Positions 35,200 through 46,880 of a DNA stretch of 64,000 nt are shown here, one piece after another. The notes below the pieces were generated by a model. The model was not told where the DNA came from. It saw only the letters and a list, made by a program, of their open reading frames with translations, and searched no databases. The DNA lies in NCBI GenBank assembly GCA_030765055.1, contig CM060953.1, positions 105,777,924 through 105,841,923 of the forward strand, in the 5' to 3' direction. The stretch's first letter is position 1. Every line of letters starts with the position of its first letter. Position numbers and translations under genes: made by a program. This DNA comes from Mantis religiosa. Lineage: Eukaryota; Arthropoda; Insecta; Mantodea; Mantidae.

Positions 35200-35470
35200 C
35201 AAGCAATTATATTTAATTAAGTATGTTAGCATAACCCTTAGAGAAATTATTGTATGCTGAGGGTTTCAGACAGGCCAAATATTCAAGGTTTTTAGTCAAT
35301 TTTAACAACTTTCTGCATCAAAGATACTTATTAATTGATGTTTATAATATTGTCTTCAGCTTGACGACAAGCCTAAAATATGTATATTTCGAGAGTTATT
35401 TAAAATCTTACAAAGAGATTCAAACCAAGGTCCTGGGCACGTAATTACCATTTCAATAACTATTCTGGAT
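35200..35470 (+). repeat. Interspersed repeat shared with 62115-62380
   Basis: Shared landmarks in the same order and orientation include TATTTAATTAAG, TTAGCATAA, CAACTTTCTGC, TTCAGTTTGA/TTCAGCTTGA, AAGCCTAA, TATTTAAAA and ACCAAGGTCCT. Confidence 0.6.
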
Positions 35471-35534
35471 TAGTGTATGCATTTGTTCTTTATTTCATCG
35501 CTCTAGACACATTGCTTACAGAGGTATTAAAATT

Positions 35535-36600
35535 AACCAAATCAGAACTCGAACCATCGACTCCAGGTATGTGACATGAATTCTGTAGACGCTCCGTAAC
35601 AGTATGAACTGAATAAAGTTTATTTGAAGTCTCTATCGCAAAAATGTTTCAAGTTATAAGAATAATAAATGTATTGATATGTGCAAGAGTCGATTCCAGG
35701 GCCATTGATAAGGTTCAAGGTACTGTTTAGGATATGGTTCTTTATTATAGATTCACAAGCGTTTATTACAATTTGATACCTTGAAGGATCCAGAAGATAC
35801 AGACTAAAACTAGTAGAGAGAAGGTACCATACCCTCAGGGTGGTAGGGGCAGGCTATGACGTAATTTATGGCAAGTGTCACGGGATGTGTGGTATTCTAC
35901 AAAGACCAAGGAGGTTGATAATTGGATTACATTTTAAACCAATTGGCGGTATGTCTTTGAATTTAAAATCCCATGCATTCTTTAATTCCATTCTGTGACG
36001 TCATTTATGGCATGTGTCATTGAGGCGTATGTCTAAGACCTACATTTTGTTCGCGTGCTACTTAGGGACGTGGCTATGTCGTTATTTATGGCGCGTGTCA
36101 GATGGGCGTGGTTATGTCATCATTTAGAGTTGGCGCGTGGCATGTGGGCGTGGTTGACGTCATTAGAAAATGCCGCGTGCCATGTGGGTGTGCCTATTAC
36201 TTCACTGACCATAAAGCAGCACTTTACAGTTTATTTTATCGCTCTAGGCCCATTGGTTACGGGGATATTTGGCTTTACCGATTCAGGACTCGAACTAAGG
36301 ACGGCGGGTATACGTTAGAAAGCTAGAAGACGCTCCTTAACAATATGGTATTAATAAAGTTTGTCCGAAGCCGCTACCATAATTAGTTTAAGAGTTATTC
36401 AGATTTATCGATTCAGGACTCGAAATGAGGACACCAGACTTACGGTACAGTCAGTTGACGCTGCTTAATACTTTAAAATGAATAAAGTTCATCCGAAGTC
36501 GCCATCTTTATCAGTTTGGGAGCTATAAGAATAATAACTGTACTGATTTGCACGGGATTCGAATTAGGACCATTGATAAACTTCATTCGGGTGCCAAAAG
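35535..36600. repeat. Three diverged copies of a roughly 110-130 bp unit
   Basis: Units begin near 35545, 36282 and 36413 with a phrase like CAGGACTCGAA or CAGAACTCGAACC, continue through GACGCTCCTTAAC, AATAAAGTTTATCCGAAGTC-like text, and in two cases end with TATAAGAATAATAA and a CCATTGATAA phrase. No coding potential. Confidence 0.5.
36050..36200. repeat. GC-richer tandem repeat with TGACGTCA-like words
   Basis: Three to four imperfect units contain GGCGCGTG, CATGTGGGCGTGG and ATGTCAT or TGACGTCAT. One perfect CRE palindrome is present at about 36157-36164. Confidence 0.45.
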
Positions 36601-36708
36601 ATCCGACCTATTACTAAAAATTTATTAGCGTTTATTGCACTGCGATATCTTGATTGGTTCAGGAGATATAAGCGAAAAATTAGAGTAGAGTTAGATTAGC
36701 TTATTATA

Positions 36709-38043
36709 CGAGGGCTCTCCAGAAAGTAGATTACGTTTTCGTCGGTTTCCGCTAGGGGCGGGGCTAGCGCGGGCATCTTGGGGTCAGAGCGTTGGGCAGC
36801 TCAGTCGGCATCTAGCCGTGCTAGTGAGAGGTTCGTGCTGTGCTCCGTTCAGATACTGTGACGGTTTGAAATGTCTGTGTTAATTGAAAATCCCGCGAGC
36901 TGCGAGGTGCGTGCAGTAATAAGGTTTCTGACTGCAAAAAACTGTAAACCGATAGAAATTTATCGGCAGCTTTGTGAAGTGTATGGGGACAACATTATCA
37001 CTGAAGGTGGAGTGCGTCAGTAAGTCATCAGATTTAAAAATGGCCGAACCAATGTTCACGACGAAGATCGAAGTGGGAGACCCAGCATAGTGACTGCCGA
37101 ACTTGTCGAAAAAGTCGATGCTAAAGTCCGTGAAAATCGAAGGTTCACAATAACGGAACTTTCTTTGAGTTTTCCACAAATTTCGCGAAGTTTGTTGCAT
37201 GAAATCATCAGCGAAAAGCTTGGTTACCACAAGTTTTGTGCAAGATGGATTCCAAAAATCTTGACAGAGGACCACAAAAATCAGCGAATGGCTGCAGCGT
37301 TGAACTTTTTGGACGTTTACCATAAGGATGGTGACTCTTTACTCGATCGCATCGTTACTGGTGACGAAACATGGGTGAAACACGTGAACTGTGAAACGAA
37401 ATTGCAATCAATGCAGTGGGGGCACACAAGTTCTCCCCAAAAACCCAAGAAATGCATGCAAACAGTGTCGGCAAGGAAGATGATGGCGACTGTTTTTTGG
37501 GACAGAAAAGGTGTGATTTTGGTGGACTTCCTGGAAAGAGGCACTACAATAAACTCTGAAATGTGTTGCCAAACTCTCCAAAAACTCAGAAGAGCCATTC
37601 AAAACAAGCGCAGAGGAATGTTGAGCTCTAAGATCTTGTTGATTCACGACAACGCCCGGCCCCACACGGCAAATGTCACTCGTGAAGTTCTTGAATCTTT
37701 TAAGTGGGAGTTGATTCCTCATCCGCCGTACAGTCCCGACCTGGCACCGAGCGACTTCCACCTATTCCCAGCAATGAAGAAGTGGCTGGCTATGCAGCGT
37801 TTTGATGACGACGCACAGCTGCAAGAAGAGGTAACGAAGTGGTTGAAGGCGCAGGCGGCCGAATTTTTCGACGAAGGAATTTCCAAGCTCGTACATCGCT
37901 ACGATAAATGCCTTAATTTGAATGGTGACTATGTCGAAAAGTAGTATTTGAGTGTGGCTTTCATCTGTATATAATAAAATTTGTTTCCTATACTTTGTTT
38001 ACTTTTTATTCCAAAACGTAATCTACTTTCTGGATAGCCCTCG
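36709..38043 (+). mobile_element. Mariner transposon, nearly intact
   Basis: A 1335-bp element has terminal inverted repeats of about 30 bp (CGAGGGCTCTCCAGAAAGTAG on the left, with one or more mismatches on the right) and TA on both sides, as expected for a TA target. It sits at the inner edge of the right arm of element B. Confidence 0.93.
36871..37944 (+). pseudogene. Mariner transposase with one nonsense codon
   Basis: One frame runs from ATG 36871 to TAG at 37942-37944, about 357 codons, broken only by TAA at 37021-37023, where Trp is usual in mariners (before VIRFKNGRTNVHDEDR). The N-terminal half has the paired helix-turn-helix region; the C-terminal half has the D,D34D triad in VTGDETWV, IHDNARPH and YSPDLAPSDFHLF. 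The transposase would cut and paste its own DNA; with the stop, the product would be truncated at about 50 residues unless it reinitiates downstream (next long open part from 37090). Confidence 0.95.
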
Positions 38044-38045
38044 TA

Positions 38046-39171
38046 TATTAGAATTATTTTGCTGAGGAGTAGGACTTAGGATAGTTTAAAGTGTTAGAAG
38101 CATCCATTTTAAATGAGGGGTAAACGTTTAAAATGGCTAAAAGCATCATGAACTACGGCAAGTCAAATACAGCTAAGTCTACTAAGTACATCCAAAAGAC
38201 AATAAATACAGCCCAAGAAGCATATAAATACAGCAAAATCCAGTACATACATCCTAAAAGCCACAAAATGCACAAAAATCCAGTAAATACGTGCCACAGG
38301 CCTCTGAATAAACGTAAAAGCCTCTAAATGCGTCATATAATCCTCTGAATACAGCAACAATTTTGAAATGCACAAAGACACGCTGAATGCGCTTCAAAGT
38401 CTCTAAATACGCCAAAAGGCAGTAAATATGTCGCAAAAGCCTCTAAATAAACAGAAAACCCTAAATACAGCAAAACGCCCTCAAATACTTCTCCAAATCC
38501 TCTAGATACACCCCAAGAACCCTCTAAATGCATATCAAGCGACAAAAATGTCCTAAGAGCCTCTAAATACATTCCAATAGGTTCCTAAATGCATCCTAAA
38601 GTCTCTAAATGCCCTCTCATGCCGTTAAATACATACATTTCAAAGGCCTATAAATACACTCCAAGAGGCCCCTAAATACATCATAAAGCTCCTAAAGATG
38701 TTCTGAAAGCCTATAAACACAGTAAAAGTCAGTAAATACGTCCCAAAAGACCCAACCACGTCTCCAATGCCTCTAAATTACAACAAAAGGCTAGTAAATA
38801 CGTGCAGAAAACCCCAAATAAGTGTCGAAAGCCACTAAAAATACATAAAAGTCGCTAAATGCGTTCCAAAATCCTGTAAATACACCATAAAGTCACTAAA
38901 TGCTCCTCAAGAGTCTCTAAATACAACATAAAGTCACTATACACGCCTCCAAAGGCTCTAAATACACCAAAAAGCTGCCAAATACGTCTTAAGAGCCCCT
39001 CAATACGTCTCAGTGTCACTAAATACACCACAAGAAGCCTCAATAGACACCGCACTATCCCGAAGCAGAACAAAAATAAACATGACAATACATCCTTTAA
39101 ATAAATACATTGCGCACGGCCGCCATCTTGCCCATTTGGGTCTGCGCTGAATCCGCTCATTTTAATCTACT
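38046..39171. repeat. Right inverted repeat of element B (minisatellite arm)
   Basis: Reverse complement of the left arm, seen as repeated CCTCTAAATAC and CAGTAAATACGTCCCAAAAG words. It ends outward with CTACT at 39167-39171. Confidence 0.85.
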
Positions 39172-39177
39172 AATGAC

Positions 39178-41399
39178 TTTTTGAACGTCTTCCCACTGAT
39201 TCCCCAGGAATCTTTGTCTCGTCTCTTCGACTCATCTTCGTCATTGCTACACATATTCAGGTATTCAATGACAATATCGTCACAAATAAACCTGCCAACA
39301 AGTACTGCAATATACTTAAACGAAATCCAGCTATTGTACATATTACTGACCGTCCATTAACTGTTACTGTGCCATTAACTGTCACAATAGGACTAAAACG
39401 AAATTTAAAATATATTAGTGAAAGGTAGGTTTAAAAGTTAATAAAATAACCATACCTTACCAAACCGCGTGTTTTCGTGCATGGTTGAGGTTTCACGAAT
39501 TATGTAGCAGTAATAAGGCTAAAAGAACATTACTCAGTAACATAGCAGTGTCAACCGTAATTAATTAGCTTCAATTAGTACAGCAAATTTCGAACATATT
39601 AAATTATTGGTTAGCACGTTAGCAGTCCGGGAGAAAATTTGATGAAAATATGCCAGCAATATATCATACTATAGGACATGCTTATGCTTTGATTTCTGTT
39701 ACAGAACTCACAGCCATATTGTATTCGTGATAAGGACTCATCTGTTTATGTGCTGTGTTTCTAACTGAAGCTCTGGTGTTACAATTTTTAAGTAAACTTT
39801 TATACTATTATGCACAACATGAATAGCCAACTTGTATGACATCCGTGCGGAGAGTCAAGAAATTCTCGAGTGTTATTGCATAGAGGGCATTACATTTGAA
39901 ATGTGTCACATGCTTCCCTTATTTCCCTCGGACTTTTGAACAAATACTGCAAATACAAATTCAGGACACCAAAAGAAAATATTTCAATGAACGTAACAAC
40001 CACCAGTAGTGAATGCTATGTTTCATCATCACATCGAATTTCTGTGCCTCATATAGCTAGCGTTGCAGCTCTGCTCATTAGAAATAGGTTAATCATGGGT
40101 AAAATCCAATGTAAGGCGTTTTTTCTCTTCTTTTGCTTTGTCCAAAATACATTTATATGTAGCTTAGTTCAACAGTGATGGGTTAACCGTGGGTAGAATT
40201 CAATTTAAGTTGTTTTTCGGTTTCTTTTCCACTAACCAAAATTATTTATATATACTGCTTACTTTATCTAGGTACTGGTTTACATTTATTTAAGGCATAC
40301 AAAGGAAACTTTATTTAGGAAAAAAATAGTACTTCCGTATTTAGCCTGGAGTTCAAATTCCTTTAATTGATTTTATTAACGACAGTACCAATAAAGCTGA
40401 AACCATTAAAATAAGATGTTTGTTATAATTTTAAGAATATGTCCCTTAGATTCTCCTTTATATGGTACTTGGAGGACTGGATATTGAATTCAATTTAATT
40501 CGGAGCATCACTGACATTAAGACATTAAACAGTTATAACATAGGCATAATAGTTATCAAATTTTGTAATGTTACCTTCATTGTCAAAATTTCCGTTTTAT
40601 AGCAGCAATAGCTTTTCACTTTGCAAATTGCAGAAAAATTATATTAAAATAAGATGTTTTTATAATAATTCGGTAACTGAATCTTTTTAGGGTTCTCATT
40701 ATAGTAGCGGGAAGGGTACGTTTATGAGCAATTTCAAGGTAATTCAGATGTTGTATATCTGGACGCCTGTCAAGGTTATCCAGGAAGTAAACCTGTTTAT
40801 GCCTGGGTGACCTTGGAACATATATATACGTTTAAGGCCAATTTGAATGTCATCTAGGAAGTAAACAGACATTTTAAATCCAAATTCAAGGTCATATACG
40901 AAGGAAACAGATGTTTAAAATCAATCTCAGGGTGATCTTAGAAGTGAACAAACGTTTAAGGTTAATTTCAAGGTAATCCAAGCGTCTCTGACAGGCATCG
41001 CGATGCCCAGTTGTGTATCATGAACTGATTTTAAACAAATGGGAGGTGAACTGGTGAACCCCTGTGCTGTTTTCATGATTGTAATTTTTAAAGAAAATGA
41101 CAAATGGCATTGGGTGGGGGCCCATGGCTTTTTTGAAGATCTAAGAAAGAAACGGTTTCACATAACAAGTATATTCTCTCTCAAGAGGGCAAATTTTGTT
41201 CTATTTAACACTTGCATTCTTTAAAAATTAGATTCCGGCACTGACCCCGGCTCTGAAAACAAGCTTTTACTTTGTCCAATGGGTGGACGTAAAATCCGCC
41301 CTTTTACTTTAACTCTGGCTATGGCCATGCATCGCTACCCGCTCCTGAAATCCTCCGCCACTACTGTAAAGGTACGAGTATATAAGACTCCGGAGCTCG
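39178..41399. other. Unassigned DNA with a small tandem repeat
   Basis: No gene is recognised. At about 40735-40985 a unit of roughly 55 bp recurs four or five times (GAAGTAAACAGA, GTTTAAGG or GTTTAAAAT, CAATTTCAAGGT). Part of this stretch could be the unrecognised left end of element C. Confidence 0.4.
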
Positions 41400-41426
41400 T
41401 GGCTTCTTTCAGTGCGCTTGTTTGCT

Positions 41427-42480
41427 ATGTCTGATATGTCAGATCTGTGGAGTGAGTGGGGACAGGAGGCATATCATCACCCGCATTTCCACAAAGAGTT
41501 ATGCAACGGTCTTATGCATTCAATTGTGTGCAAAACACCTTCATATTTTTGTCAAATGCCTTCTCGCGAATTATGTACAGAGAATTGTTTAGTCTACAGA
41601 AAGCGATACATATAGGTATAATAATTATTATTAACATTTCTAGATAATCCATTTGCCACTTTCATTTAACTAGAAAAAGTGATGTGAAAAATACTATTAT
41701 TCTACGCAAGAGGCTGTTCATGAGCAAGAACATAGCGGAGTTGATGAGGATTCACTTCGAGGCACGGGGCCATACATCACTCTGAACTTTTGTAACGGTG
41801 ATACCTATGCCACCCTGTGCACGCAGCCCAAGTTTCATGACCTCCTGCACTCCTACTTCCTCTGCAATGAGAATTGCAAGGTGAATCAGTGCAGGCAGAG
41901 ACAATCAAAGTAAATGGAGTGAAAAAAAAGAGGTTCGTGGTTCTCGCCATATGGAATCATTCAAATATCAAATTTCATGAAAAACCCACCATTTGTCACA
42001 GGATTCTAAGCACAATTCGAGATCCTAAGCCTGTTATTGATGATGACATCACCAGTGATGAGGATGAAAAGTGTGTACCTAGTGTAGAGAGATCTACGCA
42101 ACCTTTAGATGACTTCCTGGCAGATCAGTGTGGTGAAGCTATCAGAATGTTACTCCCGAGTGGACCCCGAGCATGAAAACGGACGCCCTCAAAGGATCAA
42201 TGTAGGTGTCCGCCTCATACACCTTAGAGAAAGAAACTGTTTCATTTATCGTGTGTTATTCTTGTTCAATAGTCCAAAGTTTGTGCTATGTAACATATGC
42301 AATGTTCTCTATTTCAGGTCCTCTATAAGGAAACCACGAAAAAGGGAACCAAAAATAACTTTGCTGATCTCCAAAGGAGGCTGACACTCCTAGAAGAGCG
42401 AATGACGTCGATAGCTTGCCCCACGAGTCATGCAAGTAGCTCCTATGTGCCAAGACGTCTCAACCTATGAAAGCATTAGA
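41427..42480 (+). pseudogene. Cys/His-rich spliced gene of element C and extra sequence
   Basis: The first exon-like stretch (41427 to about 41610) has HKELCNG, HSIVCKTP and ELCTENC, matching the Cys/His spacing of the first exon in A. A later block after TTTCAG at 42310-42315 reads as basic and helical (RKPRKREPK), like the third exon in A. Between them lies about 600 bp with readings such as GDTYATLCTQPKFHDLL and DDDITSDEDEK that have no counterpart in A. Stops break the frame. Confidence 0.5.
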
Positions 42481-42539
42481 GGGAACGGCTCAGATGAAAC
42501 CTTAACAGTTTTCTTAGAAAAAAAAAAACGAGAAGCATC

Positions 42540-42790
42540 TCACCCGATGTTTACATCTCCAAGAGTTATAGTGCCAACATAGGGCTAATCTATCACATCC
42601 CATCCGTGATCATAAAAAACAGAGACAGTGCAATTTTGTGTATATGTCAGTTCAGGACTGGGAAATAGTTAGAAAGTCTTCATGAATTCGAAGCATTCTT
42701 CAAAGGGAAAAACTGCAAGTGTAGTGATTACAGTGATAACATCGTATCTTCCTTTAATGTCATTGTGTTAATGGAAGTTGAGAGAGTCTG
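42540..42790 (+). pseudogene. Remnant of the 160-residue ORF in element C
   Basis: With frame breaks, the translation near ANIGLIYHIPSVIIKNRDSAI aligns with NIGLYHELPSLYIRATDETF at the start of the ORF in element A. Only the N-terminal domain is recognisable. Confidence 0.55.
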
Positions 42791-43057
42791 ATTGCTGCAT
42801 GCAGTTCTAAATAGCGGCCAAATACTTTTAAATTTTTCTGCATTTTTCGGCTAAAGAGGTTAGAATCTTATATTCAAAGACATTTAATCAATCTAGCTCA
42901 TTGTATTGAAATAGCATATGTAGGGACAAGGAGATTGAGAAGGATGGCACTGGAAATCTACTAAGATATTTAATAAATATAAAATAATATTCTTCTTATA
43001 TATCCTTTTTATTCACTTAAATTCCTATTAACCCTCATTAAAAGAATCCATCCTGCA

Positions 43058-44295
43058 ATATAATTAAGGACTGCATCACGTGAGTCAGGGGCTTGTATGT
43101 GAAAAATATGTCAAGTATTATCAGACAATACAAAGTCTGTCAAGTACTATCAGACACTACAAGGGAGTTTCTGCAAATGTGAATGCACTGGCTTGATTTT
43201 CAAGTCTAATGTTGGCAGTACCATTTACAATCTGCTCAGAATGATGCGTGCAGTCTATGGCCAATATTGGCGCACGTTTAAGAAAATCTTTTCTCTTCAA
43301 CTCTTTTCTCTTTCCCATAGTAAGAATTTTGAAACTTTGAATACATTTCGTATAAAGTTGCAAACCTAGAGTTCTCAAAGTTTAAGTTCATATCATGATA
43401 GGGATAACACTCACTATTGAGATAAAGTCTTAAATTAGTTATGTTACAATAATCAAACTCTGAACAGTCCTTCATTGCATTGTTTGCTCTTGACGTCTGG
43501 ACGCCCAAAATAACAAATCTCGGATTCTCCGGTTTCGAAGTTTTTGCAACGTTCCATGTAAAGTATCTTGTTTGAGGAACAGCAGGTTGAGTATGTAGGT
43601 CCACGGTTCCAAATGCAAGTTGCAGCGGTCTGTCTGACTTGATGATCTTGAGGATTTCTACCTCTTCAGCAGCACAAAGGCGAATTTTAGGCATCCTCTA
43701 TTCTATGCGAGTAAACAAGGCTAGCAGTTCCTTTTCCTTTAGGTGCCAGAATGCAGTTCTTAGAGTACTTAGATCGAATGAGCACCTACTCAAACTTGCT
43801 ATTGAGAACGAGGTCCTTGTGGTCATCCACAAATCCCAGAAGCATTGACAGTGGCAATATGGCGTTGAATACTCCACCTGTTGAATGCAAAATTTCCAAA
43901 TCCTCTCCAGGGTAGTACTTTCAAGCATTGAGCAGCCGATTCGATTCTATGAGGTTGAGAACAGCATAGCTGCGCATAGTCGTTGAAATGCCGGGATTTC
44001 TTGTTAAATCTATAGAAGTTCGATTCAGGTCTAGACGAATCTCATAAAACATAAAATCCAAAGCATTATTGGTTAGCTTCGCAAGTGTAGATGTTGCATT
44101 ATGTGTAGAAATAGATCCTTCAATATAGAGATAACTCCGGTTAGGCAGAGTATATAAATCTTCTGCTTGACAAGGGATCCTAATCTCATCATTAACTTCC
44201 AGAGCCGAGATATTATATGGAAGAAATACATTTCCCTCCACTTTAGCAATCTTGTCATCAAACGAAGACATTTCTGTTACATTAAAGATGTTCAT
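43058..44295 (-). pseudogene. Major capsid protein of element C, broken
   Basis: Four fragments in different frames (43157-43378, 43278-43694, 43698-43928, 43921-44295) together follow the whole MCP of element A, from the N-terminal SSFDDKIAKVEG to the C-terminal FTYKPLTHV near 43080. At least three frameshifts or stops are present. Confidence 0.88.
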
Positions 44296-44427
44296 TACAG
44301 AATACTGAAGCCCAAAGCTTCGAGGAACTTCTCGTTGCTTGATGTTAACACTCTGAGGACACAAGGGCCTGTACGCTGAATACGTGCTGATGCTGTCTAA
44401 TTGTATCCTTCACGGTGGCTTCTTCGT

Positions 44428-45046
44428 CTAAAATCTATTACCATTTCGGCGAATGTGAAGACGTATGCCTATATCTCCGTTTCTAAAGTTGATACTATCG
44501 CCGTTCTGGTCGACCACTCGAAGCGTGATTTTATCGATAAGGTTGGTGTCCATGATAGGTAAATAGGGTTTGGAGGCTCTTGCGAGATGTGATATCCTGG
44601 AGCGACAGAAGGGAAAAATTCGTAAATGGGGTGTCCTCTTTTTCCATCGATGAAAGAGCCTGTACCAATATTGCACTCAATTCGAATGATGCTGACCTTA
44701 AGTATGTTTACTAGGAAATGGATTCAGTCAGTTCATTACAAACAATAACTGTCTGTTCACTGAATCCTAAAAGAGACATTTTCATCCAATTCAAGTTTAT
44801 CTTTAAGGTAAGTATTAATATCAGCAATTTCATAAGTTCCAAATACCTTGAGTGTGTCACTGAAAATGTAATGGAAGATTTTATTGCTCTCGTCTACATT
44901 GGGAATTGAATAGAAGGTTCCAAAATGGTTATGAAGAGGTTATGAAGAGCAATTTCATAATAGCCTTTAGGATCAAACTTCAGAGGGGGATTCAGGTAGG
45001 TGGTAAGATGAGTATCATTCCCACTAACAGCAATTGTGTTACTCAT
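44428..45046 (-). pseudogene. Minor capsid protein of element C, broken
   Basis: The N-terminus (MSNTIAVSGND, LNPPLKFDPKGYYEIAL) and the C-terminus (RVVDQNGDSINF, RLHIRRNGNRF) match element A; the middle has frame breaks and a shortened segment. Confidence 0.82.
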
Positions 45047-45441
45047 AGTGATAGAAATTGCAAGCACAAGTTTTCGCAACTGACTGAGCTGAAACTCTGA
45101 AATCTTCTTGTACTATACATCAACTTAACCACTGTGACATCGCCTTCTACGTCTTTTGGAGGTTTCAAGTTTCCACACCTATCGAAATAAAATGCAATAT
45201 TGCCCTCCTGCATTTTAGCTACCCAAAGGGTTCCTTCGTTATCAGAGGAATCGAGATTCGCAATTACCCTCTCTTGGCGATACGGCTTTGAAGGTAGTTT
45301 ATTGAGCATGTATACACCTCTAAAATAAGGAATACGTAAACGAGGAGCATGTAATGCAAGCTGTATGTTACTTAAGGCTTTTTCCGGGACAAGTATAACC
45401 CCGACCTGAGTTTCTTGAGGACTGTTTCTTGTTCTGGGCAT
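45043..45441 (-). pseudogene. Cysteine protease of element C, catalytic His lost
   Basis: A single open frame of 132 codons covers the whole protease, including the N-terminal segment that lacks an ATG in element A (VPEKALS, LRIPYFRGVYMLN). The catalytic His is Leu here (GTLWVAK); the Asp position reads YFDRCG and the Cys position SCENLC. It is likely inactive although open. Confidence 0.8.
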
Positions 45442-45798
45442 GCCTCTTCCTCATACCATTTCCTTTATTAGTCTTATTTCCTTTTATGGTTTCCGAAAAC
45501 TTGGATGCAACTGCTAAACATGCGGCCAGTGGTAGCATTGGGAGAAAACTGCCACTTTTCTTCCTTTTAATTTTCTTGTTACTTTTCCTTCTCGCTCGGA
45601 GTCCTTTTCATTTCTCTTCCATCTCTCTATTATGGCAAGACATTTTCGCAAGCTGTTTATCTGCAGTTTACTTCTTATTCACCGCTGCTGCAGCCCCTAA
45701 GGATGCCATCATTGGTATGACAGGCAGGAATCCACCATGCTTCTTCTACCGGGCTCCTGCCCCCACAGCTACCTTGCCCTTTATAATTGATGTTACCA
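45366..45798 (-). pseudogene. pX-like basic protein of element C, broken
   Basis: Minus-strand readings include MKGKVAV at the start (45798), a Gly/Phe-Leu-Pro segment, Lys/Arg-rich stretches and a partly repeated hydrophobic segment, interrupted by stops. The place between PLA2 and the protease agrees with element A. Confidence 0.55.
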
Positions 45799-46105
45799 GC
45801 TTTGCACCCAACATTTCCCCTAGGCTAGCGTCCGATGAATGAACTCTTCTCTGCTAAGACTTTATCAGCAATATTTCTCGAGGCTGGAGTCCTTGTGCTC
45901 TGCGTAGGCTATATCATGAAATTTTTAGGCCTCGTCTATTGGATTAATTCCTGGGTCTCCTCTCTTCAGTCATTTTTATAATTTTGTCCGTGGGCCGCAA
46001 TATCTGTAACCTGGTAAATGTACTTCAAACGGTAGATGGTTAAAAAGGAAGATAAGTAAGTATCCATGATCCTCTAGAGGTCTTATTCCCCCTATTTCTC
46101 AACAT
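45798..46105 (-). pseudogene. Phospholipase A2 of element C, broken
   Basis: A PLA2-like calcium-loop reading (HLPGYRYCGP) near 46000-46030 and downstream helical debris lie where PLA2 is in element A. The His-Asp region is frameshifted. Confidence 0.55.
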
Positions 46106-46239
46106 GAACTAATCTGTTTTATGATTAACCATCATCTCTTATACAATAGTCGCATCTAAATTCTCCTTTTGAGGAATTTCACAAATTTTAGTATCCCACC
46201 TTTTCGCGAGTGTATATATAAACATTAGTAATGCACTTA

Positions 46240-46880
46240 AAAGACAGTTTTAACAATTGAAACAAAATTGCTCTCCACCTATTCAGGTGCTAGACTTTGA
46301 AGGTAGTTTCAGGCGCGAACGCCACGGGAAGCTATTTACTTCTAGCGTCAGAAGTTTTATTCTAGGGAGCTCCAGTGCCGGAAAAACCAATGTACTACGC
46401 CTTTGGAAAGTTTACATATACTCAAAGTCCCTTTATCAACCAAAGCATCCATATCTCATCAATCTGCTTGCAGATATGAAGGGCATTGAGAAACCGTATT
46501 ACAACTAGCTGATGTTAAAATAACTCGAAGTTTATATTTGATGTCATCACTGAAAAGCAGGGAAAGATTGTATCCTTTTACAGAATGGGTAGACATCGCA
46601 ATATCGACTCTATATATTTAGCACAGTCCTATGCTAAAGTCCCGAAACATTTTATTCCCGATACTGCTAACATGATTATTCTCTTCAGGCAAGACAATTT
46701 AAACTTGAAACATATATATCAAGATTTTGTAAACACCGATATGATGTACATGGAGTTTAAAGACTTGTGTAAAGGTGTGCGGGAGAGTTGAACAGAAGGA
46801 AGACCTTTGGTGACAATAGTTCACGAATTTTCTATGAATGGCGTTCGATATAGGAACGGCTTTGAGGTTCATCATGAAAA
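46240..46880 (+). pseudogene. Packaging ATPase of element C, broken
   Basis: Walker A GSSSAGKT is retained near 46368-46391. About 20 codons after it are deleted, the Walker B region is disrupted by stops near 46500, and the C-terminal half resumes at 46585 (MGRHRNIDSIYLAQSYAKVP). Confidence 0.85.

Larger units (their letters stand above)
33841..36708. other. Non-coding interior of element B with local repeats
   Basis: No intact gene. A short minus-strand reading near 33840-33910 (STYLREPKQRIIQAIQKEL) just upstream of PolB might be gene debris. Repeats inside are listed separately. Confidence 0.4.
27740..39171. mobile_element. Second Polinton-like element B, degenerate
   Basis: Outer ends are AGTAGGTTGAAATGAG (left) and the complement of AGTAGATTAAAATGAG (right). 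The flanking hexamers AATGTC (27734-27739) and AATGAC (39172-39177) agree in five of six bases, as expected for an aged Polinton 6-bp target duplication. Inverted arms are about 1.1 kb once an inserted SINE pair is removed. A family B polymerase remnant lies inside on the minus strand. No integrase, ATPase or capsid gene could be recognised. Nested insertions are a SINE pair (28159-28655) and a mariner (36709-38043). Calling it a Polinton rests on PolB, termini and target-duplication length. Confidence 0.7.

Noticed and set aside
36055..36326. Overlapping ORFs in the interior of element B
   Set aside because: Generated by the GC-richer tandem repeat.
36880..37761. Minus-strand ORFs in the mariner
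   Set aside because: Antisense shadows of the transposase frame.
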